Shown here one piece after another: positions 25,728 through 35,241 of a DNA stretch of 64,000 nucleotides. Both the position numbers and the translations under genes were made by a program. Within the stretch, counting starts at the first letter, position 1. Each line of letters begins with the position of its first letter. The notes below the pieces were generated by a model, which saw only the letters and a program-made list of their open reading frames with translations, was not told the DNA's origin and did not search any database. Source of the stretch: Candidatus Rifleibacteriota bacterium (GTDB taxonomy: Bacteria > Muiribacteriota > Ozemobacteria > Ozemobacterales > Ozemobacteraceae). The DNA lies in contig JAHISQ010000137.1 of the NCBI GenBank assembly GCA_018818125.1, positions 1-64,000 of the forward strand. The letters run 5' to 3'.

Positions 25728-26621
25728 ATGAAATTTTTTGGAGCTGTTTCGAAGTATCGGAAACTCAGTCCAGACCAACAGAACTTCATTCGTCAAGGGC
25801 AGCAGAAATTCAACAATACACCAGAAAAGCTGCTCGAATTTTTCAAACCTATGGCGGAATTCGACAAAAGTTGCGACGAGGCAAGAGACCAACTCCTGAA
25901 CTATATTTTTATATGCGTTGCGCTGATATTTCTCGGAGTTATTGGGATTGCGGTCTCCTCTGGACACCCACTGGCATTTATGCTCCCCGTGATCCTTTTT
26001 TTCATGATTTTTCTGATTATGTTTCTGCGCTGGATGCTGGGACGCATTGACATTCATAACAACCTGCGCGGTTTTGTAGTGCCAATAATCAACCTGCTTG
26101 GGCAGGATATGACAGCCGGTCAGAAAATAATTCTTGATCTGGATCTGCGCGGCAAAAAGTTACCGAGCAAACTGAAGCAATGCGTCAAGGACGACCCAGG
26201 CTGGTTCAGTTACCCGAAAACCACTACATCGACATTCGAAGACCCTTGGTTTAATCTGACAACCGAACTTGTCGATGGCTCAAAACTCATGCTGACGGTT
26301 GATGATGAGATAACCCAGCTTGATCGAACCCGCAAGAACGCAAGAGGCAAAATCAAGAGCAAGAGCAAAGACAAAATCAAACACATGATCAGAGCCAGTC
26401 TGGCACTTAAACATAAAAAATATGCCGTAGCCACCCAGAACGACATTGAGAAGTTCGGCTCCGACCTGAAATTGAAGAATGGACAGAATCGCCAGATCTT
26501 CGGCCTTAAGCATGTAGTCAAGGGCACCGACGTCGAGGCCAACCTTGATCCAAAGTTATGTTTTGAACTTCTTGGCAGAGTATTCATGAATGTGCAGCCT
26601 GCACAGCAGAAAGGAAGCTGA
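25728..26621 (+). CDS. Hypothetical membrane protein with two helices
   Basis: Unrecognised. The 297-residue product has a soluble N-terminus (about 1-60), two adjacent membrane helices (about 65-90 and 92-115) and a soluble, basic C-terminal domain of about 180 residues. That domain contains a run of Lys/Arg (KNARGKIKSKSKDKIKHMIR) and ends KLCFELLGRVFMNVQP. ATG 25728 has GAGAGGTG 6 nt upstream and is preferred to the ATG at 25695. The next gene begins 3 nt after its stop, so the two are cotranscribed. No catalytic motif was found. Confidence 0.7.
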   Translation: MKFFGAVSKYRKLSPDQQNFIRQGQQKFNNTPEKLLEFFKPMAEFDKSCDEARDQLLNYIFICVALIFLGVIGIAVSSGHPLAFMLPVILFFMIFLIMFLRWMLGRIDIHNNLRGFVVPIINLLGQDMTAGQKIILDLDLRGKKLPSKLKQCVKDDPGWFSYPKTTTSTFEDPWFNLTTELVDGSKLMLTVDDEITQLDRTRKNARGKIKSKSKDKIKHMIRASLALKHKKYAVATQNDIEKFGSDLKLKNGQNRQIFGLKHVVKGTDVEANLDPKLCFELLGRVFMNVQPAQQKGS

Positions 26622-26623
26622 AA

Positions 26624-27067
26624 ATGGAAAACTGTAACATGAAAAGAGGATTTTTCTTTCTGCGCGACTGCGACCATCCGGCACACCAGAGCTGCAGCGT
26701 CTGCCAGGCATCGTTTTGTAGCGAACATCTGCGCATAAAACCGGAAACTAACGAACCAGTATGCCTGGACTGTCTGGGCAGAACAATGCAGCAGCAACAA
26801 CAGCAACAGCAGCAGAACCAGACGCTGAACACCAGAAACAGGCGCAACGACTATTATGATGATTACTATTACGACAACGCCTGGTGCTACGGTTATCGCA
26901 GCAACTATTATTCAAGCAGTCACTATTCTCCATGGTATTTAGGCAATTCAAGCCGCAATAACTCGCAATTTAACGATCAAGACATGAGAGTGTTCGATAA
27001 CTCAGCTGATATAAACGATCCAGATGCCGAAGCATTCGACCCCGAAGCCAACGTATTTGACAGTTAA
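26624..27067 (+). CDS. Small Cys/His zinc-finger-like protein with Gln- and Tyr/Asn-rich tail
   Basis: The 147-residue protein begins with a Cys/His cluster (about residues 16-48: CDHPAHQSCSVCQASFCSEH, then CLDC) spaced like a B-box or AN1-type zinc finger. A run of glutamines follows (about 52-65), then a disordered Asn/Tyr/Ser/Asp-rich tail with FDPEANVFD-like repeats. No signal peptide or membrane helix is seen. It follows a membrane-protein gene by 3 nt and precedes a glycosyltransferase by 9 nt, so it belongs to that operon. It might be an adaptor; this is a guess. Confidence 0.65.
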   Translation: MENCNMKRGFFFLRDCDHPAHQSCSVCQASFCSEHLRIKPETNEPVCLDCLGRTMQQQQQQQQQNQTLNTRNRRNDYYDDYYYDNAWCYGYRSNYYSSSHYSPWYLGNSSRNNSQFNDQDMRVFDNSADINDPDAEAFDPEANVFDS

Positions 27068-27076
27068 GTAACGATC

Positions 27077-28234
27077 ATGCGCGTTCTCTGGCTGACCGAA
27101 AATTATCCGCCCCGACGTGGTGGCATGGCACAGGCCTGTGACCGCATCGTCGCGAACCTGCGGCAGGGCGGACTGACTATCGATGTTGCCTATTTTACGC
27201 CAGGCGGGCATTCATTCAAAACTATACAGCAGCAGAGCGGTCGACTATTACTTCTACCAGTCAGCGACAGCCCTGGTCATACATTAAACTGCCTGTATAA
27301 CTATCTCTGTGACCCTGCCACCAGAGTTGAATACACACATATAGTCGCCTTTGGCGGCTATATGCCTATTCTGGCGCTGCCCGTTTTTAAGAACTGGCTT
27401 AAGGCATCAGCAATCCTGATGCTTCGCGGCAACGATTTCGACCTCGGCATTTTCATGCCGCAGCGCCGCGCCATGCTTGCAGATGCACTGAGCGCGGCAA
27501 CCACGGTGTGCGTTCTCAGCGAGGAGTTGAAACAGAAAATCTCACTGCTTTTCCCCAAAACAAAGCTTAAAGTTATTGCCAATGGCATAGATTGTGCAGA
27601 CTGGCACTGTGAGGACTGCGACTACCAGGCCGCAGAAACCTGGAGGAAGCAAAACGCGGCTGATAATCGTCTGAACATCGGTATAATCGGGCAACTTAAA
27701 GAAAAAAAGGGTGTGATATTTTTTCTGGAAAATGTAATTCGCGCCAACCTGCACGAAAAGTTCCGCTTTCTGCTGATCGGCGATGTTGAGCCACAGGTAC
27801 AGGATTGGCTGACTGCAAAAGCTGAAACGTTGTCAATTGTGCAACTGCCTTTCCTCGACCGCTTTGAGCTGCTCAGCTGGTATCCGACCTGCGATTACAT
27901 CGCCCTGCCATCTCACTACGACGGCATGCCAAATGTTCTGCTTGAAGCTGGTGCTCTCGGAACACCGATCATTGCGGCACGCGTGGGCGGCATACACGAG
28001 GTTTTGCCAGACGAGCAGTATCAGTTGACCTTTCATCCCGGAAACGCTGATGCCTGCCGTGAAGCTATCTGGCAGGCCGCGAACCTCAGCGAAAAAGAGC
28101 GCCAGAAAATTGGAGCGGGCTTGAAAAAACATATCGAAAAACATTTCAGTGCCAACCGCGAAGCCACGAAATATCTGAAAGTATTTGAAGATATCGACCG
28201 GAAAAAGACCAGTAAGAAAGGTAAAAGAATATGA
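27077..28234 (+). CDS. GT4-family glycosyltransferase
   Basis: The 385-residue GT-B enzyme opens with the typical LWLTENYPPRRGGMAQA loop and has KVIANGIDCADW, IGIIGQLKEKKGV and the donor-site segment LPSHYDGMPNVLLEAGALG, followed by TPIIAARVGGIHEVL. These are standard GT4 features for nucleotide-sugar binding. Its stop overlaps the start of the following lipoprotein gene as ATGA (28231-28234), and that gene overlaps another glycosyltransferase, so all three are coupled. This suggests a common surface-glycan or glycolipid job, but the product is unknown. Confidence 0.88.
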   Translation: MRVLWLTENYPPRRGGMAQACDRIVANLRQGGLTIDVAYFTPGGHSFKTIQQQSGRLLLLPVSDSPGHTLNCLYNYLCDPATRVEYTHIVAFGGYMPILALPVFKNWLKASAILMLRGNDFDLGIFMPQRRAMLADALSAATTVCVLSEELKQKISLLFPKTKLKVIANGIDCADWHCEDCDYQAAETWRKQNAADNRLNIGIIGQLKEKKGVIFFLENVIRANLHEKFRFLLIGDVEPQVQDWLTAKAETLSIVQLPFLDRFELLSWYPTCDYIALPSHYDGMPNVLLEAGALGTPIIAARVGGIHEVLPDEQYQLTFHPGNADACREAIWQAANLSEKERQKIGAGLKKHIEKHFSANREATKYLKVFEDIDRKKTSKKGKRI

Positions 28235-28956
28235 AAAAGTTCAGTTTCCCACTTTTGATAACTATGCTGTGCATGGTTGCAGGCGTTTTTGTTCTCGGCT
28301 GCGGCGGAGAACAACCGCCAGCTCAGCAGCAGGCAACCAAACCGACCGAGCAGGCAGCGCCGGCTGCTTCCTCAGTTGCTGCAAGCGCCGATACTGACTC
28401 TTATCAAAGCAAAATCAAGTTCAAGGCTGGCGACGGCTCTGAAGCACTGATAATCAAGCGCTACAAAGACCACGACAAGCTCGAAATCAATTTCGAAGGC
28501 AGCAAAGCCTTGATAAAGGCGCGTTCTAACGCCGAAAACCGCTGGAAATATAAAGAATCTACTGACGGCAGCGACGAAAAAGAGCAGATCGCTGAAATCA
28601 AGCTCAAAGATGACAGTTTTAAACTGGTTGATACCGACGAAAAGCTGCTCTGGAAGGTGCGCCTGGACGAAGGTAAAATCAAGGTCAGCGACAATGAAGA
28701 AGGCAATAATTCATGGGAAATCAAAATCAAGTCAGCCGAAAAAGCTGAGATTCGAGATGCGAGCGGCGCAGAAATCGGCAACGTCAAATTTTATGCTGAC
28801 AATGGCAAGCTCAAAGTTAAAGACGCCGACGAGAGCGAAATCTTTGTCAGCAAAGATCTCAAATTCTCGGCAGCACCCGGCGTAATTCTGTTCAAGCATA
28901 TTCCGCTCAAACATCGCATAGTGATTATTTCCGAGCTTCTCCGCATGGGTCGCTGA
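28231..28956 (+). CDS. Hypothetical lipoprotein
   Basis: The 241-residue product has a lipoprotein signal (residues 1-25, lipobox VLGC) and an Ala/Gln/Pro-rich linker. The rest is a highly charged domain built of repeating short strands (IKFKAGDGSEALIIKRYK, AEIKLKDDSFKLVD, WKVRLDEGKIKVSD, VKFYADNGKLKVKD), which looks like a stacked beta structure with Gly-Lys turns. No catalytic motif was found. It is joined by 4-bp and 1-bp overlaps to the glycosyltransferase genes on both sides, so it probably works with them at the cell envelope. Confidence 0.7.
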   Translation: MKKFSFPLLITMLCMVAGVFVLGCGGEQPPAQQQATKPTEQAAPAASSVAASADTDSYQSKIKFKAGDGSEALIIKRYKDHDKLEINFEGSKALIKARSNAENRWKYKESTDGSDEKEQIAEIKLKDDSFKLVDTDEKLLWKVRLDEGKIKVSDNEEGNNSWEIKIKSAEKAEIRDASGAEIGNVKFYADNGKLKVKDADESEIFVSKDLKFSAAPGVILFKHIPLKHRIVIISELLRMGR

Positions 28957-29801
28957 TGATTCTTTATTACTGCATGGGCGGTGGATTTGGGCACATAACC
29001 AGATTTACCGCCTTCTGCAGGCAGCATAGGATCAGACCAGCCCTGATCACCAATTGTGAACAGGTGATATCTGGTAAAATCGCAGTTGATGCCGAGCGAA
29101 TCTTAATGCCCGACACAAAGCATACTGCGAGCAAAGAAAGTCTGATGACATGGGTTGGCGAAGCAATAAGCAGTTGCCGACCCGAGAAGTTGCTTGTCGA
29201 CGCCTTTCCTGGCGGTGTTCTTGGCGAACTGTGTAGCCTTGATCAACTGCAGAATATTGAATGCGAGTATCTTGCCCGCATTCTCGATATACCAACTTAC
29301 CAGAAGCGGCTCAGCGGCAATCTCCCTAAGTTCTCAAAGATCCATCGGCTCGAAAAGCTCAGCAATGATCATGAAAACTGGTTGGAGAACATGCAGGCAC
29401 CAATCGAGAATACAGATCTTCACTATGATTCGGGGCAACTCCGTAAACCACAACTCCCGGCAAACTGCTGGTTGATTATACACTCAGGTAATAATGATGA
29501 ACTTGAACAGCTCTGGCTGTTTGCCAGACAGACAGCTGACATCGAAATGGCAACAGCAGAATTTGCCATGGTAAGCCCTGGTCAGCGACCTGACTTTTTG
29601 CCGCCAGAGGTAGCCCATTTCGATATTTATCCGGCTGATGCCCTGTTCCAGCAGGCCAGTCGAGTATTTTCAGCCGCAGGTTTTAACATTATGAAGCAGA
29701 TGCAACAATGCCCGACAAAGCATCATGTATTGCCAATGCCCCGCGTGCTTGACGACCAGTTCTTACGTCACCGCTTCTGGCTCGAATCATCTGCAGAATG
29801 A
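28956..29801 (+). CDS. MurG/GT28-like glycosyltransferase
   Basis: The 281-residue protein starts with YYCMGGGFGHITRF, the Gly-rich GGxGH loop of GT-B enzymes of the MurG/GT28 type. Near the C-terminus it has a donor-side segment (AGFNIMKQMQQCPTKHHVLPMPR) resembling the family's G-x-x-x-E/Q-x-x-x-x-x-P pattern. It is shorter than MurG (about 350), and the middle is not conserved enough to assign a donor. Its ATG shares the A of the preceding TGA stop (28954-28956), so it is translationally coupled to the lipoprotein. It ends 2 bp from the convergent histidine-kinase stop. Confidence 0.7.
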   Translation: MILYYCMGGGFGHITRFTAFCRQHRIRPALITNCEQVISGKIAVDAERILMPDTKHTASKESLMTWVGEAISSCRPEKLLVDAFPGGVLGELCSLDQLQNIECEYLARILDIPTYQKRLSGNLPKFSKIHRLEKLSNDHENWLENMQAPIENTDLHYDSGQLRKPQLPANCWLIIHSGNNDELEQLWLFARQTADIEMATAEFAMVSPGQRPDFLPPEVAHFDIYPADALFQQASRVFSAAGFNIMKQMQQCPTKHHVLPMPRVLDDQFLRHRFWLESSAE

Positions 29802-29802
29802 T

Positions 29803-32800
29803 TCAAATATAGCCTTTGGTCTTTATAATTGCGGTAAAAACGTTCATCTGTTTTTCGAGTTGCCGCAGAGATTCTGGAAGCTGGTCAAACATCTCGTCTA
29901 TGATCAGAGTTTCAACCGCCAGGGCCGCCTCTCTGAGCGCAGTCGCCGAAACATTTGCGGCAGAACCCTTGATATTATGTACCAGACGCCGCCCCTGCGA
30001 ATAATCATGATCGTCAATCGCAGCTTTCAGCTGCATCAGGTGCGTCGGTGCGTCAGTAAAAAATGCTGTAACTATTCGCTGCAGTAAGGCTTTGTCTTCC
30101 ATCAGTCTTTCCATCAGCTCGTCTTCGTCAAATATTGCTTTCATATCCATCGCTGGAACTGACTCGCTCTGAACCACCGCATCGTGAGGCTTGAGAGTCT
30201 TCATTAGCCAGCTTCCCAGCTTTTCGAGCAATTCAGCAGGCTGCACCGGCTTTGCGAGATAATCATCCATGCCCGCCGCAATACAACGCTCACGATCACC
30301 CTGCATTGCATTAGCAGTCATTGCAATAATTGGCACCGCTGAATTGAAAACCTTGCATTTACCACTGCGAATGTTGGCAGTCGCTTCAAATCCATCCATA
30401 ACCGGCATCTGACAATCCATCAGCACCAGGCTGTAATTGTGCTCCGACAGCAGTCTTATCGCTTCCTGACCATTCGTAGCCAGGTCGGCCCGATATCCAA
30501 GCTTCTTAAGAGTAATCAAGGCGACTTCCTGGTTGGTGAGGTTGTCTTCAACCAGAAGAATGCGAACATTGCGCCGATGCGCCTCCAATACCCTGTGCCT
30601 GGTGATAAGTTCGTTGCTGATCTCCTTACCACTGTCTTCGGACATTCCTACCACCATTGCCAGACAGTCATGCAACTGGGACTGACGAAGCGGCTTGGTC
30701 AGGTAACCGACAAAACCAGCTTTCTGTATCCACTCAGCATCACCGCGCTGTCCAAGCGAGGTCAACAGCACAAGTCTTGTTGCCGACAACGTAGGACTGC
30801 TCTTGATTCGCACGCATAGATCACGGCCATCCATGTTGGGCATCAGCATGTCGAGAAGAGCAACGTAATAAGGATCGCCATCAGCAACGGCACTTTCGAG
30901 CATTTGCAGAGCAACATCTCCGCCCTCAGCTTCAGAATAGCGGCAACCCCAGGACTTAAGCAAGCTCGCCACAAGTAATCGATTAACGGCATGATCATCG
31001 ACAATCAAAATTCTTATACCGGTTATATCAGCCATTGGCAATAATTCAGGCACTTTGTCGTCAGCCTGAAGCGAGAACCGGGCTGTAAACCAGAACTCTG
31101 AACCCTTGCCCGGCTCACTGTTCACACCGATGCTTCCCTGCATCAACTCAGTCAGCTGTTTGCAAATAGCCAGCCCCAGCCCGGTGCCACCGTATTTTCT
31201 GGTGGTCGAACCGTCTACCTGCGTAAATGTGGCAAACAGCCTTGGCAGATGCTCTGGAGCCACGCCAATGCCGGTATCCTTGATAGAGAAATGCAAAGTA
31301 ACCTCAGATTCGGACTCTTCGTCAACGCTGACAGTGAGAACAACCTCACCACTATCAGTGAATTTAATGGCATTGCCGACCAGATTCAAAATAATCTGGC
31401 GCAGACGGCCTGGATCACCAACCAGCAACGACGGAGTTTCAGGATCGACCATACAGACAAGCTCAAGTCGTTTCTCATGAGCTCTTATTGCGATCATTTC
31501 TATTGCATTTTCTAAGGTCGTGCGCAAATCAAAGCGGATTTGCTCAAGACTTAGCTTGCCAGCCTCAATCTTGGAGAAATCAAGAATATCATTTATCAGT
31601 GATAGCAGATTCTCACAGCTGTTTTTAACAACGTCAGCATATTGTCGTTGCTCGGTGGTCAGCTCTGTTTCAATTAATAGACTGCTCATACCAATAATTC
31701 CGTTCATCGGAGTGCGAATCTCATGACTCATATTGGCCAGGAATTCGCTCTTGGAGGCATTTGCCAACTCAGCCTGACGCGCCAGATCGGCAGCTTGATT
31801 GCTGATATTTCTCAGCTCTTCGTTGGTGATTTCCAGCTTTGCAATGGCCTTTTTATAGGCTAATTCAGCCTCTCTACGAGCATCAGTATCGATAATTACG
31901 CCTTCCAGACACTGCAACTGCCCCTGCTCATCATAAATTCCCTGCCCTTTGTCATAAACCCAGAGATACTCTGAGTCAGCACACAAAATTCGGTATTCAA
32001 TTTCGTAGCATTTATTTGTTTTTAGCCCTTTAGCGACAGCCTGCTCAACCGCCTCAGTGTCCTCATGATGGATTATGCTGGCAAAACTACGCACCTGATT
32101 ATTCAAAAAATCGCTGGCAGGATAGCCCGTCATTCTCTGAACTTCATCACTGATAAAAGCCATGGTCCAATGTTTGTCATTGGCACAACGATAGGTGATG
32201 CCAGGAACATTGGCAATCAGAGTTTTAAGCTTTTTCTGGTTCTCAAGCAAAATCGTTTTGATCCGGTACTGCTCAGTCACATCATGAAAAACAAGAACAG
32301 CGCCGCGAACGCTGCCGCCTTCGTCACGAATAGGTGCCGCGCTGTCGGCAATCTGTCGCTCAGTGCCATCTTTTGCACACAAAGTAGTGTCGTTGCCAAG
32401 CTCAATTGTTTTACCGGTATACAAAACCTCGGCTATCGGGCAGGCGATGATCTGGCGGCTACCATACTGATAAATCCTGAATATTTCACTGACTCTGACT
32501 CCAATCGCGTCAGCCAGAGACCAGCCCGTAAGTTTTTCAGCCACAGGATTCATTCTTGTAATAAGACCATCTTCGTCGGCAGCAATGACTGCGTCACCAA
32601 TCGAATTGAGAGTTATCGACAAATCTTTCTCTCGCTCAGCCAGCTCTTTTGATCGAATGCCGACCAGGATTTCGAGGTCATGCTGACGATTTTTAAGAAA
32701 TCCGATGAACAGACTCAACAGAAATGTTACCAGCAGACACACAAGCCCTGATGCGATGGCATTCGCCCAGGTTCGACGTGCCGTCAAGAACTGTAGGCCC

Positions 32801-35040
32801 GGATGAATATTAACTACAATGCTTCTACCAAAAATAAAAAGCGGATAAGTTGTGCTGAATGCATGTTGAGGATAATAACCAGCTTCAAGATTCGACGATG
32901 CTGCAGCCGGATAAAGTGCCTGCAATGTTTTGTGGGCGGGCGCCAGATCTAACATCTCGACAACCACATCATCACTGTGTATCGAACCACCGAGTACCAT
33001 TCGTTCCAGTATCAGCTGCTGTCTCAAAATACAGGCAGCAAAACCGATTGGCTGCTCTGAATTTTGAGCAAAAACCGGCTGCAACACCAGGGTTACCGGG
33101 AAAGCAGACTTCTGCTTATTCAAAAACGCTTTTGAAACGCGCGAGAAGGACAATTTTTGCTTAAGTACAGAATCTGGCAATTTGCCATCCTCGCCACTGA
33201 ACAGAGATGGCTCGAGTCCCATCAACTCACGATTAATATCAAGAGGCGAAACGTAAACAAATGGAATATAAAAGTCTTTATCTTGTAATGGCGCAACATG
33301 GCCTTCTGCATCATATTTAAAAATTGAAAAATCGGCAAATCCCTGTGTAGCTAGAAAGTCTGTGAGTTCCTGCACCTGCGATTTTGCCACCAATGGCATC
33401 CAGGCCCATGCCTGCGCTGCAGTAGAGCGAGTGATAGGACTAACATAGTTTTGAAACTCAGCAAATGATTTATAGGTGCCAGTATTGGAAGAAAAACGCG
33501 CCAGACTTTCGAGATCTCTTCGAATCTGGCGAAAAGTCTCGCCAATCAGCTGATTTTTTGCGTCCGCTATCCAGCGAAATTCCTGATAATTTTTTTGCGT
33601 TTCGACCTGCTGAACAAATAACACAACAATTAAACTGATCAGTATTCCATAAAAACTGGCAAACACAGTTTCGACGTGACGAGACCACCAGCCCTGATCT
33701 TTGCCCTGAGAAGCATTTTCACGCCACTGCACGAACAGGAAACCCATCATGGTAAGCAGCACCAGCAAAAGAACTATACAAATAATGGTAATCCTGGCTG
33801 TAGCAACCAGCAAGCGCCAGTCATTTGCTATCGCGTCTATGCCTACCACCATGGCAACCTCTCCGCTTTTGCCATCTATTACCGGAGCAAATGCCGAAAC
33901 AAAACTGCCGTATTCATCGACAAAAGGACCAACGACGACTGGGCGGCTGGTTGCAAACACCTCATAAACCCCCGGATCAGGCTGCTCATAGACCGTGCCC
34001 GGTGGTGATGCCTGCGGGTCGTTCACATCATAATTTTCAGGACCGAAAATCAGGTTATCATCGCGCAAAGCCATTGTATAAATGCCTCTGAGACCTTTTT
34101 TTTGCATCCCAAAAGAGGTTAATTGTTCGCGCAGACGTATAAAAGCCTCGTTGTTCCGGTCTTCCAGTGAAAAATCGAGGAGACGGATTCTATCAGGATT
34201 AATGGTCTGAGCGATACTTACGCCCAGGCGCAGAATATCCCGGCGGAATGATTCATCAGCCAGGTTGCCGTTCCATTCTGTTGCGAACCATCCTGCTACA
34301 AATAAAACCGGCAACAAAAAAGGGAACATAAGTCGCCGAAAGATGATATCGCGGGTTGAGCGCTGACTCAACCCGTGCCCGAACCACCAGATACCGCACA
34401 GACATGCGGCAGCTGCCAATGCACGTATAATTTGAACCGGGAAACCAGCAAAGTCTTGCCAGAGCTCTTCGTTTAAAGAGGAAGCCGGCCAGCAAGGGCT
34501 TTCTGTGCCAATCAACCCGGAAAAAACTGCATAGACGGCCATCGAAACTGCCGCAAGTCGCAAACCTCGACGTGCTACCTGCTGACAATTATGTGACTCC
34601 TGCCAGAAAGCCAAGGCTGTCAAAACAGCGGCGAAAAATCCAATGCAGATGCGAACCGCCGTTTCTGGACAATAAGCTCCGCTAATTACCGCTGCAGTGG
34701 TGCCGCCAAATAAGAGAACTCGTATCAGCAGCCCCTTGTAGCTTAGAAAAAGCGGAAAAAAATAACGCAGAGCAAACTCAAGCAGCATGGCAAACGAAAA
34801 AGCCAACGAGCTCAACAACGCAGGATAACAAGTGATATTGCCGACCAGATAGTTATCGACCATTTTATGCCACTCGTTAAAGCCCTGAAATACAGCAAAC
34901 AGCGCCAGCCATTTCCAGCGAAAACGGCTGCCGTCTTCCATCCATGAAATTTTAATGGCAACAACTGCCAGAAAAACAAAGGAAAGGCCAAACCATAGCA
35001 TTACGTAATCAAGCTGGCTTAGCCACCAATTAAGTTGCAT
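29803..35040 (-). CDS. Hybrid histidine kinase with two extracytoplasmic sensors, two receivers and HPt
   Basis: A complete phosphorelay in one chain. Numbering from a TTG five codons upstream: eight or so helices (about 15-260), a first periplasmic sensor (about 262-412), TM (415-443), TM (466-482), CHASE domain (about 490-755, with YVSPLDINRELMGLEPSLF), TM (765-786) and two PAS domains (about 810-930 and 940-1060). HisKA follows (MSHEIRTPMNG, H1111), then an HATPase with GGTGLGLAIC, receiver 1 (D1402), receiver 2 (D1547) and HPt (HNIKGSA, H1693). All phospho-acceptors are intact. The ATG at 35040 is preferred because it has AGG upstream and follows a good promoter. No output regulator is adjacent, so the final target is unknown. 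Confidence 0.93.
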   Translation of the reverse strand: MQLNWWLSQLDYVMLWFGLSFVFLAVVAIKISWMEDGSRFRWKWLALFAVFQGFNEWHKMVDNYLVGNITCYPALLSSLAFSFAMLLEFALRYFFPLFLSYKGLLIRVLLFGGTTAAVISGAYCPETAVRICIGFFAAVLTALAFWQESHNCQQVARRGLRLAAVSMAVYAVFSGLIGTESPCWPASSLNEELWQDFAGFPVQIIRALAAAACLCGIWWFGHGLSQRSTRDIIFRRLMFPFLLPVLFVAGWFATEWNGNLADESFRRDILRLGVSIAQTINPDRIRLLDFSLEDRNNEAFIRLREQLTSFGMQKKGLRGIYTMALRDDNLIFGPENYDVNDPQASPPGTVYEQPDPGVYEVFATSRPVVVGPFVDEYGSFVSAFAPVIDGKSGEVAMVVGIDAIANDWRLLVATARITIICIVLLLVLLTMMGFLFVQWRENASQGKDQGWWSRHVETVFASFYGILISLIVVLFVQQVETQKNYQEFRWIADAKNQLIGETFRQIRRDLESLARFSSNTGTYKSFAEFQNYVSPITRSTAAQAWAWMPLVAKSQVQELTDFLATQGFADFSIFKYDAEGHVAPLQDKDFYIPFVYVSPLDINRELMGLEPSLFSGEDGKLPDSVLKQKLSFSRVSKAFLNKQKSAFPVTLVLQPVFAQNSEQPIGFAACILRQQLILERMVLGGSIHSDDVVVEMLDLAPAHKTLQALYPAAASSNLEAGYYPQHAFSTTYPLFIFGRSIVVNIHPGLQFLTARRTWANAIASGLVCLLVTFLLSLFIGFLKNRQHDLEILVGIRSKELAEREKDLSITLNSIGDAVIAADEDGLITRMNPVAEKLTGWSLADAIGVRVSEIFRIYQYGSRQIIACPIAEVLYTGKTIELGNDTTLCAKDGTERQIADSAAPIRDEGGSVRGAVLVFHDVTEQYRIKTILLENQKKLKTLIANVPGITYRCANDKHWTMAFISDEVQRMTGYPASDFLNNQVRSFASIIHHEDTEAVEQAVAKGLKTNKCYEIEYRILCADSEYLWVYDKGQGIYDEQGQLQCLEGVIIDTDARREAELAYKKAIAKLEITNEELRNISNQAADLARQAELANASKSEFLANMSHEIRTPMNGIIGMSSLLIETELTTEQRQYADVVKNSCENLLSLINDILDFSKIEAGKLSLEQIRFDLRTTLENAIEMIAIRAHEKRLELVCMVDPETPSLLVGDPGRLRQIILNLVGNAIKFTDSGEVVLTVSVDEESESEVTLHFSIKDTGIGVAPEHLPRLFATFTQVDGSTTRKYGGTGLGLAICKQLTELMQGSIGVNSEPGKGSEFWFTARFSLQADDKVPELLPMADITGIRILIVDDHAVNRLLVASLLKSWGCRYSEAEGGDVALQMLESAVADGDPYYVALLDMLMPNMDGRDLCVRIKSSPTLSATRLVLLTSLGQRGDAEWIQKAGFVGYLTKPLRQSQLHDCLAMVVGMSEDSGKEISNELITRHRVLEAHRRNVRILLVEDNLTNQEVALITLKKLGYRADLATNGQEAIRLLSEHNYSLVLMDCQMPVMDGFEATANIRSGKCKVFNSAVPIIAMTANAMQGDRERCIAAGMDDYLAKPVQPAELLEKLGSWLMKTLKPHDAVVQSESVPAMDMKAIFDEDELMERLMEDKALLQRIVTAFFTDAPTHLMQLKAAIDDHDYSQGRRLVHNIKGSAANVSATALREAALAVETLIIDEMFDQLPESLRQLEKQMNVFTAIIKTKGYI

Positions 35041-35117
35041 AGAGCGACGCCTCAAAAACCTCGATTTGCTGTTGCGGGATGCTATATCTGTAGGAAATTA
35101 CAACAGCATTCGTTGAC

Positions 35118-35146
35118 AGTATAACTTTAACCACCCTATTTATCAA
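35118..35146 (-). promoter_or_regulatory. Promoter of the hybrid histidine kinase gene
   Basis: On the minus strand TTGATA (35141-35146), a 17-nt spacer and TATACT (35118-35123) make a good sigma70-type promoter. The start would be near 35111, about 70 nt before the ATG at 35040. Confidence 0.6.
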
Positions 35147-35173
35147 CACCGCACTATATACAAAAAGGATTTA

Positions 35174-35224
35174 AAGGACAGGGTGACTTGCAAAATTTAC
35201 AATTTTGCAAGTCACCCTGTCCTT
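35174..35224. repeat. 51-nt palindrome: 24-bp perfect inverted repeat with a 3-nt loop
   Basis: The left arm 35174-35197 and right arm 35201-35224 are exact reverse complements separated by TAC. It lies between the kinase gene and the nucleoside phosphorylase gene, 17 nt beyond the phosphorylase stop. It has no T-run and is far longer than the other terminators in the window. It resembles a REP/MITE-type mobile palindrome, but no second copy is visible in the 64 kb. It may also stop transcription. Confidence 0.8.
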
Positions 35225-35241
35225 AGCAAGTTTCTTGTTGG

